A DNA stretch of 64,000 bases from Streptomyces sp. BHT-5-2 (lineage in GTDB: Bacteria; Actinomycetota; Actinomycetes; Streptomycetales; Streptomycetaceae): NCBI RefSeq assembly GCF_019774615.1, contig NZ_CP081497.1:2294001-2358000 (forward strand), read 5' to 3'. Both the position numbers and the translations under genes were made by a program. Positions 19,001 to 26,564 of this stretch are shown here, piece after piece; positions within the stretch are counted from its first letter, which is position 1, and each line of letters begins with the position of its first letter. Under the pieces are notes generated by a model that was given only the letters and a program-made list of their open reading frames with translations, was not told the DNA's origin and ran no database searches.

Positions 19001-20016
19001 TGAACGTCGATCGCGGCCCGCTGTCCCCCTGGCAAAAGGCCGCAATTTTCACCTTGAGTGCCGTGTCCGGCGGCGTGATCCTCGCGCCGATGGCGAGCCT
19101 TGCGGTACCGGAATGCCTAGCTGCACTGCCGGTCTGCGCAGAAGCCATTGCCGGCGTCATCACGGGTGGAGCAGACGGCGGTAGCTTCCCCACTGGCGGA
19201 GCTGAAGGCGCCATCGCGGGAAGGGCCAGACCTTGCCATAGCTTCCTCCCCGGCACTGAAGTCGCCCTCGCCGACGGTGGGCGTAGACGCATCGAGGACA
19301 TCCGAACCGGCGACAAGGTCATAGCCACCGACCCCGAAACCGGCAAGACCACAGCCCGCCCCGTCGTCGCCACCATCGTCACCAAGGACGACAAAAACTT
19401 CACCGACCTCACCATCAGGACGCCCTCCGGTGAATCCAGCATCATCGCCACCGACACCCACCCCTTCTGGTCCGTCGGCAACAAGAAGTGGATCAATGCC
19501 GGCGACCTGCGACCGGGCACCCAACTCCGCACTCCCCAGGGCGCAACGGCCAAGGTCACGGCAGTCCGTCACTTCCACAAGCAGCAACAGACACGCGACC
19601 TGACCGTCGCAGGCACGCACACGTACTACGTACTGGCCGGCGCTACGCCGCTCCTGGTGCACAATTGCGGCACCGGCGAAGATGACTTGATCCACGTGTA
19701 CCGGGCTGCGCAACGGGGAAACGGCGAAGATGAGCTTGCCAATGGGCTCCACCCGAGCCGCCACGCTGGAGGAAATGGCATAGCATATGTGGGCTCGGAG
19801 GATGTCGTCTCCAAAGGCTATGCCGATTATTCGGTCGGTACGCATGAAGACTTCTATACCAAGTTCACTTTCAATCGCTCAGACTTCGAGAAGAATTTCG
19901 GTACAGGTCTCGATTATGAGGGCGGCCCTGGAAAGGAATGGGAGATACCTCATGCCAAAATTGACCTATTCAATCGGCTGACGATAGGAAGGGAAAAACT
20001 GTGGGCACCATGGTAG
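13036..20016 (+). CDS. Secreted YD-repeat polymorphic toxin with HINT release domain
   Basis: A 2326-residue exported polymorphic toxin. The N-terminus has a signal peptide (RHRRLRRRF, hydrophobic core LGLSAVLAGSLL, AxA-like site). The start could be the ATG at 13036 or, with shorter leader, the TTG at 13069. A SpvB/YD-type shell follows (SYSSGAIDGRTGGTNNQGSW), with YD repeats to a core end near HLGAREYDPDTGRFLTVDP and NPTTFSDPSGK. Residues about 2067-2213 are a HINT/intein-like autoprotease (CHSFLPGTEVALADG, IATDTHPFW, PLLVHNC), which in known pretoxins cleaves off the toxin. The remaining ~113 residues form the toxin. VYRAAQRGN near their start and GGPGKEWEIP near the end could be the Arg and ExE motifs of an R-S-E ADP-ribosyltransferase. 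This last point is inference. The stop overlaps the immunity gene. Confidence 0.87.
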   Translation: MPCDDQGWERTLNGKLFFSRHRRLRRRFALGLSAVLAGSLLTGLSPAQPEVARAAVGRPDPGKPVPGADGLHVKPRKPSAGPRTPQERPRSTWPQAGHATLHLAKPGSPPKNRPADQDAAVPVTLAPTQQRPAAAATGRAAGNGAMPDAVDVRVLDQQQARQAGVDGMLFTLQPAGKSAALPTRSTPVQVKLDYADFAGAFGGGYASRLRLVELPACATTTPEKAACRKATPLPTQNNTEKQTLTAASVPMRVGAPTVLAAVGDDKGVKGDYKATSLAPSATWNTSLNTGSFTWSYDMPVPEVPGGLKPKVGLSYSSGAIDGRTGGTNNQGSWAGDGFELWPGFIERRYKPCSEDGEKHADGNKPGDLCWAYDNAFLSFNGKAGELVPAGKDQWKLQADDGTRIRHLTSADRDNGDNDNEYWELTDPAGTRFHFGYHKLPGWAAGKETTDSTWTVPVFGNNSGEPCNKSAFKDSWCQQAWRWNLDYVVDVHGNAIAYYYDKETNTYGRDLDKDNGTPYTRGGYLKRIEYGRSASDLYAGKPLAQVSFTSAERCLPESGVTCAADTIDAKSFYWYDTPWDLNCASGTTCDKGRFSPTFWTRKRLTGVTTEVLKDGALTPVDSWALSHRWGKADVDYQLELESIQHTGRTAAIPITLPKTTFAYTQLANRLDRTGDGYAPYVKDRLSDIADEYGGQISVNYSAPACSFSSLPAPESNTTRCFPQYIGGSSSDDMEQSWFNKYVVTSVTTTDRTGGAPDQVTRYTYLGDAAWHYDDDDGLTKEKFKTWSQWRGYGQVRVQTGGQGTAADAMKTQADTYFLRGMDGDRKSTSGGTKSVSVALPDGEGEPLTDDASAAGFAYKTVTYSAPGGKVLAKTLSRPWHHETAEKVRDWGTVTANFTGTASTRAFTSLDDGAGAKWRTTTAASTYDTVAGRVTEVSDRGDDATTDDDRCTRTTYATNTDKNILTLPARVETVATECGSSPDRAKDVLSDVRTAYDNGAYGAAPTKGDTTAVATLKTHDGTTATYLESGTTYDSYGRPQKVTDLTANVTAIGDSAPTRAPRTDGRTTTTTYTPTTGFPTQTVTTTPPADPQDATTAQTTTTELDPLRGQPTATIDTNGKRTVLAYDALGRSTKVWLPDRRMTTLLPNYQFDYYVEEGKPAAVASRTLNPQGGSQTISYTLYDGYLRARQTQAPGPDAGRLISDTFYDERGLASRTFAPYYSTGAPAREIFKPADALGVESQTWKTYDGLGRETESRQVAGNGEGGKALAVTRTTYGGDRTTVIPPEGATAATTVTDARGQTTQLLQHHTRDAAAPVDATRYTYTPAGKLAQVTDPAGNSWSYTYDQRGNQIEAKDPDRGVLKSTYDDRNQLTTTEDTNGAVLATVHDGLGRKTELHDKTADGPLRARWVYDTVAKSKGQLAEATRYIDGKPYTTKITQYDPVYRPQRTSVVLPDSEGKLAGTYEATTAYYSNGLPMARSMSQVGNLLGKGWNYSYADDTMRVTSVFGDGIRSDATYNLVGQPLTYRIGTSTGKPTQVTNTYEWGTRRLANSRVDRQDIAGVDKSATYTYDPAGNITALSDASRSGTDTQCFTYDHLRRLNEAWTQSDKTCATTPAGNLLSGPAPYWQSYRYDLAGNRTSLTQHDPTGDAAKDTKSAYTYPKPGTPQPHTLTAVDTIAPTGTSTSTYTYDPTGNTTTRTLHGDRQTLTWDPEGHLTNVTEPNGDKGTKTTSYVYDADGNRLITRTDTKTTLTLGDHTEVTLDKGSDTPKATRYIPLGGGNQAVLTNDGTYTLTLADHQGTGQLALSTTNQTLTQRRTLPFGGPRGTQPDTWPGTKGFVGGTNDTTDTGLTHLGAREYDPDTGRFLTVDPVLDLTDPQQINGYTYSNNNPTTFSDPSGKMFAGDNGLGYGVVQNRYGGMRLSGSRNYIPGPGSCIQPYCHTPFNGPVVRNETPSCVYAMGTNPGCSASGRSSNTPTEGTAPKLLAGSYPQNMNVDRGPLSPWQKAAIFTLSAVSGGVILAPMASLAVPECLAALPVCAEAIAGVITGGADGGSFPTGGAEGAIAGRARPCHSFLPGTEVALADGGRRRIEDIRTGDKVIATDPETGKTTARPVVATIVTKDDKNFTDLTIRTPSGESSIIATDTHPFWSVGNKKWINAGDLRPGTQLRTPQGATAKVTAVRHFHKQQQTRDLTVAGTHTYYVLAGATPLLVHNCGTGEDDLIHVYRAAQRGNGEDELANGLHPSRHAGGNGIAYVGSEDVVSKGYADYSVGTHEDFYTKFTFNRSDFEKNFGTGLDYEGGPGKEWEIPHAKIDLFNRLTIGREKLWAPW

Positions 20017-20312
20017 AGGGGCAGGATATCCATGACCTTCCCGTGCCGGAGTGGGGTGAGATCGGCTCCGGCCTCGTCGGGAGCGTTGTTGAAGTGAGAA
20101 TCCTGTGTGTTCATCCATTTGGGGTGGGTGTGGAGATGACTGCACATGGCGCCTACGGTCACGTCAATCCTCCGCGCGTTACGGATGGCCGTTTCACGAT
20201 CGAAGAAACGGCAAAGCATATCGGCGAAGTCCGGAGGGCTCTCGTGTTGGCTGCGGACCCCGGTCGACAGCCCACGTTGACGCTTCGTCCGTCTCAAATC
20301 CCGGCCGCTTGA
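20001..20312 (+). CDS. Probable immunity protein for the HINT-linked toxin
   Basis: A 103-residue protein overlapping the toxin gene by 16 bases in another frame. The GTG at 20001 has GGAAGGG 7 bases upstream. An ATG at 20010 is the alternative. Its sequence (VEVRILCVHPFGVGVEM, HGAYGHVNPPRVTDGRF) suggests a small beta-rich fold. I do not recognise the family. The tight overlap and position directly after a polymorphic toxin make an immunity role the best inference. A hairpin follows 2 bases after the stop. Confidence 0.6.
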   Translation: MGTMVEGQDIHDLPVPEWGEIGSGLVGSVVEVRILCVHPFGVGVEMTAHGAYGHVNPPRVTDGRFTIEETAKHIGEVRRALVLAADPGRQPTLTLRPSQIPAA

Positions 20313-20313
20313 T

Positions 20314-20360
20314 AAATGCCCTGGCCTCTTTCTCCCGACTGGAAGGGGTCAGGGCATTTT
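20314..20360. terminator. Long-loop hairpin after the toxin/immunity operon
   Basis: AAATGCCCTG pairs with CAGGGCATTT across a 26-base loop and ends in a T-run. It can serve the plus-strand toxin operon and perhaps the minus-strand integrase remnant. Confidence 0.55.
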
Positions 20361-20419
20361 CGAAGCCGGACATGCCGCAGGATATTCGCGGGTCCTTGAA
20401 TTTCGTTGTTCGGAAATTT

Positions 20420-20690
20420 GATTCGGTAGGCGATGCGGCAGGAGTGGGCGTAGACGCCGGCGGTGGCGCCGATGTGGGCGTGGCTCAACAATTCCTTGAA
20501 CACGCCGAGTTCGGCGCCCTGTTCCAGGAGGAGAGCGGCCGCCGAGTGCCTGAGGCCGTGGAACCGGATACAGCGGAGTGTGGTCCGACGTAGGAGGGTG
20601 TTGAAGCGCCGGGTGAGGGTGGCTCCCTCGGTCGGGGAGCCGTTGGGCCGTGTGACGACGTAGCCGCTCGCCTTCCAGCCGGCCCCTGCG
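20420..20690 (-). pseudogene. C-terminal fragment of a tyrosine integrase
   Basis: About 90 minus-strand codons match the catalytic domain of phage-type integrases: VTRPNGSPTEGATLTRRFN, then FHGLRHSAAALLLEQG (the HxxR box), then ELLSHAHIGATAGVYAH. The last piece is the GHxxxxxTxxxYxH region, with the usual GH changed to SH and the nucleophilic Tyr kept. The N-terminal arm-binding and core-binding domains and the first catalytic Arg are missing. The frame upstream (20700-20950) is not protein-like. It is a remnant of an excised or decayed element next to the toxin locus. Confidence 0.75.
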
Positions 20691-20951
20691 GAATCGCCCC
20701 TCACCGGAAGGGTCGAGCAAGCTATGGGCAGGGCCGGATCCTTGCCATCTGTCCCTCCCGATCCATCCGGACAGGGCATGTGCTGGTGTCGGCGACCAGT
20801 TCGGTCCGCAGATGGCCGGTGGTGGCCCAGCCGCCGACTCGGCAGGGGGATGTCGATGTCGGTGGCAAGGTAGAGCCGGCCCTCGACGGTGTCGCGGCTC
20901 TTCTCCTCTCACACACCGAAGGGTTCGCCCGGATTCTTGCCACCTCCTTCT

Positions 20952-22634
20952 TCAGCGACCCGGAACTGGAAGGACAGGTGCGTCTGGCTCCAACGCCCCG
21001 GCGAGGTCGGCGAGTTCCTGGGGGACACGGGCGGCTTCGTTGCGGCCGAGTCCGCCCAGCTCGACGACGGTGGCGCCGTCGTCGCCCCGCTCCGCACGGA
21101 CCCATACCCGGCGCCGCTGGATGAGCAGTGAGCCTGCCACGCCGAACAGCGCGGCGAGCCCGCCGGTCAGGGCGAGACCGTTGCCCGGTTTGTGGCTGAT
21201 CTGGAAGCCGGCCCAGGGCTTGACGCCGTCGAAGGTGATGCTGCCGTCGCCTCCGGGCAGCGTCATCGTTTCGCCGGGCCGCAACATCTGGGCAGCAGCG
21301 CGACCATGGGCCTTGTACGGGGTCAGGCCCTTCATTTTCAGCTGGTACACGTTCTGCGGCAGTCCGGAACCCAGCCCGAGGTCGCCATGGAAGGCCGTGA
21401 GCACCATGCGGGGATTGTCCGGCGCCGGGAACTGGGAGAGCATCGTGCCGGAGCCCGCGCCGCCGTAGGTGGGGATGAAGAAGCCCTGGAATCCGAGCTG
21501 GTTGGGTCTGCCGTCCCTGGTCTTGGCGCCTGGCACCTTGACCACGCCGGTCGAGGTGAAGTTCTTCGCGTCCTGCGGCAGGAAGGGCGCCGAGCCCCGA
21601 TAGACGACCTTGCCGCGGCCGTCCTTGACGGTGACCGTAGGCGCATAGCCGTGCGAGATCAGGTAGACCTTGGCATCGGCCATGTCGAGGGGTTCGTTCA
21701 CCTCGATCGATGCCCTGTGCTCCGCGCCGCCCGTTCCGAGGAAGTACGAGATGTCGGCGCGGAAGACCCGCGGGGTGCCCTTCTGGGGGCCGGAACGCTC
21801 GTAGGCCGCGACGAACTTGTGCAGGGTGAAACCGAAGGGCTTCATGCTGTCGGTGTCGAAGAACGCGCCGGAGTCGAAGTCGTCGTACTGGGCACGGTTG
21901 TTGCTGAAGCCGTCGCCTTCGAGGATCAGCTTGCCGCCTTCGGACTTCCCCAGACTGCCGACGGCGATTGCCACCAGTATCACGACCAGGGCAAGGTGGA
22001 AGACCAGGTTGCCTGCCTCGCGCAGATAGCCCTTCTCGGCGGCGACCGCGCTACCGGCCCGGCGGGCACGGAAGCAGCGCCTCTTGAGCATGCGTTCGGC
22101 GGCGGCGAGAACGTCGTCGGGGTGGGCGTCGGTGCGCCAGGTGGTGTAGGCGGGGAGCCGGGTCATCCGACGCGGCGCGGCCGGCGTGCGCCGGCGGAAC
22201 TGTTCGACGAACTGCCAGGCACGCGGCACGATGCAGCCGATGAGGGAGACGAACAGCAGCAGGTAGACCGCCGAGAACCACACCGAGCTGTAGACGTGGA
22301 ACATCCCCAACGTGTCGTAGATCCTGCCGAGGGTCGCGTGGGCGGTCTTGAATTCGTCGACCTTGACCGGGTCGGTGCCGACCTGTGGGATCAGCGAGCC
22401 GGGAATAGCGCCAAGTGAGAGCAGGAACAGCAGCATCAGCGCCACCCGCATGGAGGTCAGCTGGCGCCAGAACCAACGCGCCCATCCGACGGGACCGAGC
22501 GAGGGGAGGGGGACGTCTTCCCTGCGCGAGGCAGAGGGACGGTGCCTGGCCGCACCGGGATCGGCGCCGGCGCCTGCGGGGCGGGAGGATGCGCCACCGC
22601 CCGGGGCACTGGAGGAATTGGTCGTGGTGGACAT
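20952..22634 (-). CDS. resB: ResB/Ccs1-like cytochrome c biogenesis protein
   Basis: A 560-residue membrane protein of the ResB (Ccs1/CcsB) family, which works with ResC/CcsA in system II cytochrome c maturation by delivering haem to apocytochrome c outside the membrane. A Pro/Ala-rich cytoplasmic leader of ~50 residues is followed by paired N-terminal membrane helices (MRVALMLLFLLSLGAIPGSL; YSSVWFSAVYLLLFVSLIGC). A third helix is at about 210 (GNLVFHLALVVILVAIAVG), then a ~240-residue extracytoplasmic domain, and a last helix near 500. Family length is usual. No resC, ccdA or thioredoxin gene is adjacent, so this is probably an extra, solitary copy. The ATG at 22634 is the natural start. Confidence 0.88.
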   Translation of the reverse strand: MSTTTNSSSAPGGGASSRPAGAGADPGAARHRPSASRREDVPLPSLGPVGWARWFWRQLTSMRVALMLLFLLSLGAIPGSLIPQVGTDPVKVDEFKTAHATLGRIYDTLGMFHVYSSVWFSAVYLLLFVSLIGCIVPRAWQFVEQFRRRTPAAPRRMTRLPAYTTWRTDAHPDDVLAAAERMLKRRCFRARRAGSAVAAEKGYLREAGNLVFHLALVVILVAIAVGSLGKSEGGKLILEGDGFSNNRAQYDDFDSGAFFDTDSMKPFGFTLHKFVAAYERSGPQKGTPRVFRADISYFLGTGGAEHRASIEVNEPLDMADAKVYLISHGYAPTVTVKDGRGKVVYRGSAPFLPQDAKNFTSTGVVKVPGAKTRDGRPNQLGFQGFFIPTYGGAGSGTMLSQFPAPDNPRMVLTAFHGDLGLGSGLPQNVYQLKMKGLTPYKAHGRAAAQMLRPGETMTLPGGDGSITFDGVKPWAGFQISHKPGNGLALTGGLAALFGVAGSLLIQRRRVWVRAERGDDGATVVELGGLGRNEAARVPQELADLAGALEPDAPVLPVPGR

Positions 22635-22998
22635 CAGTCAGATCCCAACAATGATGCTTTGCGTCCAACTCGACAGCTTGGACATGAGGTGTCCCGGACA
22701 CCGGTGAGGACTGAGGTTTTGCACACACGTGTCGTCACATGCCGTGTGTCATAGGAGAGTTGAGGTGTACGGGAGCCTTGTTCCGGTGGCGCCGAACAAT
22801 TCGCGCGAGCGCCGCGAAACCCTTGCCGCAGCAGCAGTCCGCAGACTGCGTGCTTCCGTACTTCCGTTCCTGCATGTGTGTTCCCGCGTGTGCAGTCCCG
22901 CATGTGCGCTCCCGCTCGTCCTTGCCTGGATCGGGACGTGTTCTGGAACATTGATCGCCCTGCTGTCCAACGGTCGACCAACCTGCCCTGGCGGACGG
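22635..22998. other. Intergenic region between resB and the MFS gene
   Basis: I see no gene in these 364 bases. Around 22872-22915 there are three imperfect 14-base units ending in TCCCG (CATGTGTGTTCCCG type) in tandem. The region must hold the resB promoter and the 3' end of the MFS transcript. Confidence 0.4.
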
Positions 22999-24192
22999 TC
23001 AGTTGAGGGCGGCAGGGGCAGTGCTAGCGGAGGTGGAACCCGTCATGCTCAAAGCAAGGATGGCGAGGACGGCCGAGAGGGTCATGCCGGCGAACATGGG
23101 GAGGGCGGTGTGTTCGCCGCCGAGGCCCACCAGTGGGGCGGCGATGGCGCTGAGGACGCTCTGGATGGTGCCCAGGAGGGCGGAGCCGGTTCCGGCGGCG
23201 TGCGGAACCTGTTCCAGGGCGAGTGCGGCCGCGTTCATGGCGACCAGGCTGATGCCGACCAGGGTGAGGTAGAGCAGCCCCAGCACTGCCGGCAGACCCA
23301 GTCGGTCGGTCAGGGCGAGCACGCACAGGGTGGCGGAGCCGACGGGCATCACCGCAAGACCGGTCCGCATCAGTGCCTGGGGGGTGAAGCGGCCGACGAG
23401 GCGGGTGATGACCAGGCCGGATACGACGCTGACGGCGCCGACGGAGGCGAACGCGGCGGAGGTCTGGCCCACGCTCAGGCCGAGCAGGTTCTGGAAGAGG
23501 AAGGACGCTCCGCCCAGGTAGCAGAAGAGCACGGCCAGGGCCATCCCGAAGCAGAGGGTGTGTCCCAGGTAGGAGCGGTTGGCCAGGACCTCGCGGGCCG
23601 CCCGGAACGTTGCCTGGGCGCCTCCCGTCTGGCGACGTTCGGCGGGCAGGCTTTCCGGCACCGCGACCAGCGCGCCGGCGAGGGCGACCAGAGTGGTGGC
23701 GGCCAGGCTCCAGAACACCGCCCGCCAGCCGGCGGCGTCGATCACGATGCCGCCCAGTACTGGCGCGATGGCCGGTGCCACGCCCAGCAACGACATCAGC
23801 ACGCCCAGTAGCTTGGCCGCCTTCTCGCCGGTGGCGACGTCGGAGATCACGGCCCGGCCGATGACGACACCCGCGGCACCGGTGAAGCCCTGGACGAAGC
23901 GCAGGGCGACCAGCCAGCCCAGCGAGGGGGCGAGGGCGCACAGTGCGGTGGCCACGACGCAGGCGGCGGTGCCGATCAGGATCGGCTTGCGTCGCCCGAA
24001 CCGGTCCGAGAGCGGGCCGAGGATCAGCTGGCCCACTCCCATGCCGATCAGGAACGAGGTGAGGGTGAGCTGAACACCGGAGGCGTCCGTGCCCAGGGCC
24101 CCAGTCATGTCGGGGAAGGCAGGCAGATACATGTCCGTGGCCAGAGGCGTCACGAAAGCGAGCAGCACCAGGGCTGCCGTCATCACCGGCAT
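22999..24192 (-). CDS. Bcr/CflA-type MFS drug exporter
   Basis: A 397-residue twelve-helix transporter of the Bcr/CflA (DHA1) subfamily of proton-driven multidrug exporters. The N-terminus TPLATDMYLPAFPDM is the family hallmark. The loop after helix 2 carries GPLSDRFGRRKPILIG (MFS motif A). Helix 5 has GVAPAIAPVLGGIVIDAAGW (motif C-like, typical of exporters). I placed the start at the ATG at 24192 because GGAG lies 8 bases upstream. A longer in-frame start at 24333 would add a Cys/Arg-rich non-membrane leader. No regulator lies directly alongside. The substrate is unknown. Confidence 0.88.
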   Translation of the reverse strand: MPVMTAALVLLAFVTPLATDMYLPAFPDMTGALGTDASGVQLTLTSFLIGMGVGQLILGPLSDRFGRRKPILIGTAACVVATALCALAPSLGWLVALRFVQGFTGAAGVVIGRAVISDVATGEKAAKLLGVLMSLLGVAPAIAPVLGGIVIDAAGWRAVFWSLAATTLVALAGALVAVPESLPAERRQTGGAQATFRAAREVLANRSYLGHTLCFGMALAVLFCYLGGASFLFQNLLGLSVGQTSAAFASVGAVSVVSGLVITRLVGRFTPQALMRTGLAVMPVGSATLCVLALTDRLGLPAVLGLLYLTLVGISLVAMNAAALALEQVPHAAGTGSALLGTIQSVLSAIAAPLVGLGGEHTALPMFAGMTLSAVLAILALSMTGSTSASTAPAALN

Positions 24193-24668
24193 GAGGGGAA
24201 CTCCACAACAAGAACGCGCGCAGCAGGCGTCGCACACAACAGCCTGGGCTGCGCTGTCCTTACACGATCGAGCACCGTGCGACGCCTGGTTCCCGACCCT
24301 AGGAAGACGTCGCCGCCTCGCACCTCGGTCCACGGTCCCGAAACCGACCCTCCGCTGTGCCTACGGCCGGTGTCCCAGGGCGCTAGGCCGTTGGTCCTCA
24401 GCCCCGAGCGCGCTCCACGGACGCGGATTCGCGCCGTCATGGACGGTGGTCGAGCAATGGTTGAACTCTGGTTGAGTATGCAACCACCGGGCCGCGAGAG
24501 CGAGGGAGCAGGCCCCACCACATGCCGCCCGGCTCGGCGGCATCCGTACAGCTGCGGCGGTCCGCACCGCCGGCGGAAGCGGGGCGGCGCCTGTTCCGCA
24601 GGTACGGCGTCATCGTCGCGGACGGCTTGAGCGGCCGAGCCCCGTTGACTGCCTTCGGCATGTCTGTG
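24193..24668. other. Intergenic region upstream of the MFS gene
   Basis: No gene is evident. The frames open here have arginine/proline-rich shadow composition. The MFS promoter should lie near 24200-24300, but no clear boxes were found. Confidence 0.35.
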
Positions 24669-24760
24669 GCCCTAGGTCCTGTCGTCAAACTCCCGCTGCC
24701 GTCCGGCGCCCGACCCGCCCTCCGGGCGAACGGCGGGAGTTTGACGACAGGACCTAGGGC
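24669..24760. repeat. Palindromic element with perfect 28-bp arms (MITE/REP-like)
   Basis: The left arm begins GCCCTAGGTCCTGTCGTC (24669-24696). The right arm (24733-24760) is its exact reverse complement, ending GACGACAGGACCTAGGGC. The 36-base spacer holds a further GC-rich inverted repeat. Length, perfection and intergenic position suggest a non-autonomous palindromic mobile repeat. The T-run after the right arm means it could also act as a terminator. I see no second copy in this window. Confidence 0.7.
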
Positions 24761-24820
24761 TTTCTCCCGATCCGCATCACAACCCGAGACCGATTCAGCC
24801 CACACTGCCTGGCATCTACG

Positions 24821-25390
24821 GTGACTGTCATGACCGATGACGGACAGCGACCGACCGGGGTGCCCCGGGACTCCGCCGTGGCCCTGGTGCGGGGCTACGC
24901 GGCACGCGACACCGTCGCCGTGGGGCAAGCCCTCACCGCATTGAACGAAACCGGCCAGGCGGACGCCTACAGGGTGCTGGGCGCACTGTTCCAGTCCACG
25001 ATAAACGTCGTCGAGGCCACCGACCGGAGACTGGAAATCTGCCGCCTGGTACGGCTCGCGGACGATCTCGCCTCGGCCGCGCCGTCCCACTACGAGTTCA
25101 CTCTCACCGAGGCGGTTCGCAGTTGGGCCCGCGGCGACCTGGCAGAGGTATGGCGACTCAACGCCGCCGACCCGGTCGGCGCGACGCACATCACCGCCGT
25201 CTTCGTCGCGGTCCTCGGACTGACGCTGTGGGACCAGGAGACGTTCCTCAACGTCCTGGCGACCTACGAGCAGATCGCACACACGCACCTGCCCGCGCCC
25301 CTGACCGGATCCGCGGCCCCCCGACCCCCGTCGGCTGCGTCGTCGATGCCCTTCACCGGCGGAGCCGACGGGTACTACGAGTACGTGTGA
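24821..25390 (+). CDS. Hypothetical protein, alpha-helical
   Basis: A 189-residue protein I do not recognise. It is mostly helical (SAVALVRGYAARDTVAVGQAL; EFTLTEAVRSWARGDL) and ends in a Pro/Ser-rich flexible tail (AAPRPPSAASSMPFTGGADG). It has no signal peptide. GC-rich third positions support coding. The start is a GTG at 24821 or the ATG three codons on (24830). Neither has a clear ribosome-binding site, so a near-leaderless transcript is possible. It stands alone between the palindromic element and a 415-base gap. Confidence 0.6.
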   Translation: MTVMTDDGQRPTGVPRDSAVALVRGYAARDTVAVGQALTALNETGQADAYRVLGALFQSTINVVEATDRRLEICRLVRLADDLASAAPSHYEFTLTEAVRSWARGDLAEVWRLNAADPVGATHITAVFVAVLGLTLWDQETFLNVLATYEQIAHTHLPAPLTGSAAPRPPSAASSMPFTGGADGYYEYV

Positions 25391-25805
25391 ACCGAAGGAC
25401 GCGAACCCGCCGCCTCGGATGCCCCGGCGGGCCGGAGGACCGCAGCCAGGCAGGGGCCGGGTACCGGAGGAACGAAGCACCGACGCCCAGTCGAACCGCC
25501 GTTGTCGAGGACCTGATGGCACGCTTCGCGCACATCACCAGGGAGGCGGCCCTCACGAGCTGCGCCGCACCGTGGTGTCCGTCCGCATGAATCGCAGTCG
25601 CCGTACCACGTGCGAGCCGGGGAAGACGGTGCGCTGGGGCTCTGTTTGGATGGGGCACGGATTGCGGACGTCGGGCCTTTCGGCGATTGGTGGCGACGGG
25701 GTGCGACGGTCTTGAGCGGGTGTCTTGCGGACTGTGTGCGGACTGCCGGGCCTTGGTGCAGTCCGCGTGACGGCCGCGCGCCGGCGCCGCTCGTTCCCGG
25801 TCTCC
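25391..25805. other. Intergenic, no gene recognised
   Basis: Open frames exist in this 415-base stretch but none shows family resemblance or consistent codon bias. It may be degraded sequence. Confidence 0.35.
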
Positions 25806-26321
25806 TTAATACAGGGCCTCGCCCATAGGGGAGGCGTCGCCGATGACGTAGGAGCGGATCGACGCCAGGTACTCATCACGAGCCACCAGGCCGTCTCCGT
25901 CGGCGTCCAATGCGTTGAACGCGGCAGCAGCGTTTCCGGGCGCATTGTTCAGCGCGGTGCGCAGCATGGTGAATTCGGCCTTGTCCAGGACGCCGTCCCC
26001 GTCGGCGTCGGCGAGGTCGAACAGTGCGCCCAGGGCGAACCGGCAGACGTTGTCGAACTTGTCGGCGCCGACCCATGCGTCGTATTCCTCGAACGTCAGC
26101 TTCCCGTCGCCGTTCGCGTCCATCGCCCCCCATGCCTTGTGGGCTTGCCCGCGGGCGGCGACGACGAGCGGGTCGTCCTCCGAGCGTCCCGTGGCCTGGA
26201 CGGTCCGGTCGACCCGGGAGAGGTAGTCGTGGGCTGAGATGACCCCATCCCCGTCCGCGTCCATCATGGCGAAGATGCGCCTTCTCGCGACGGTGGCGGC
26301 TGCAACGGTGGTACGGCCCAC
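25806..26321 (-). CDS. EF-hand calcium-binding protein (four loops)
   Basis: A 171-residue soluble protein with four canonical 12-residue EF-hand loops: DADGDGVISAHD (near residue 21), DANGDGKLTFEE (near 68), DADGDGVLDKAE (near 103) and DADGDGLVARDE (near 137). Each keeps acidic residues at positions 1, 3, 5 and 12. It matches the calerythrin-like proteins known in Streptomyces as calcium buffers or sensors. There is no signal peptide, so it is cytosolic. The start is a GTG with AGAGGAGA upstream. It stands alone on the minus strand, and nothing nearby shows what it regulates. Confidence 0.88.
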   Translation of the reverse strand: MGRTTVAAATVARRRIFAMMDADGDGVISAHDYLSRVDRTVQATGRSEDDPLVVAARGQAHKAWGAMDANGDGKLTFEEYDAWVGADKFDNVCRFALGALFDLADADGDGVLDKAEFTMLRTALNNAPGNAAAAFNALDADGDGLVARDEYLASIRSYVIGDASPMGEALY

Positions 26322-26564
26322 TGGTGAATCTCCTCTTGCTCGTTTCCCGCTCGACGAGGACTCGTCCGGCGCTTGCTACCCGCCGTGTTCCAGGTTCCAT
26401 GCGGCCGCAGCCGACCGTATGGAGTCCGGCGGGAGTGCGGGCGCGCATGGCCGCGCATGGAGCGCTGTGTGCGCAGGTCGTGCGCTTCGACACGCCGGGG
26501 CATGGGATGCGCTCCTGGGTAGGTCAAGTGCCGTTGGTGGTGCAAGGACGTAGCTGGAGGGAAC

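Noticed and set aside
22872..22915. Short tandem 14-base units as a possible CRISPR
   Set aside because: The units are imperfect and contiguous, with no spacers and no cas genes.
24193..24333. 47-residue N-terminal extension of the MFS exporter
   Set aside because: It is Cys/Arg-rich and non-membrane. The ATG at 24192 has a suitable ribosome-binding site and begins the first helix.
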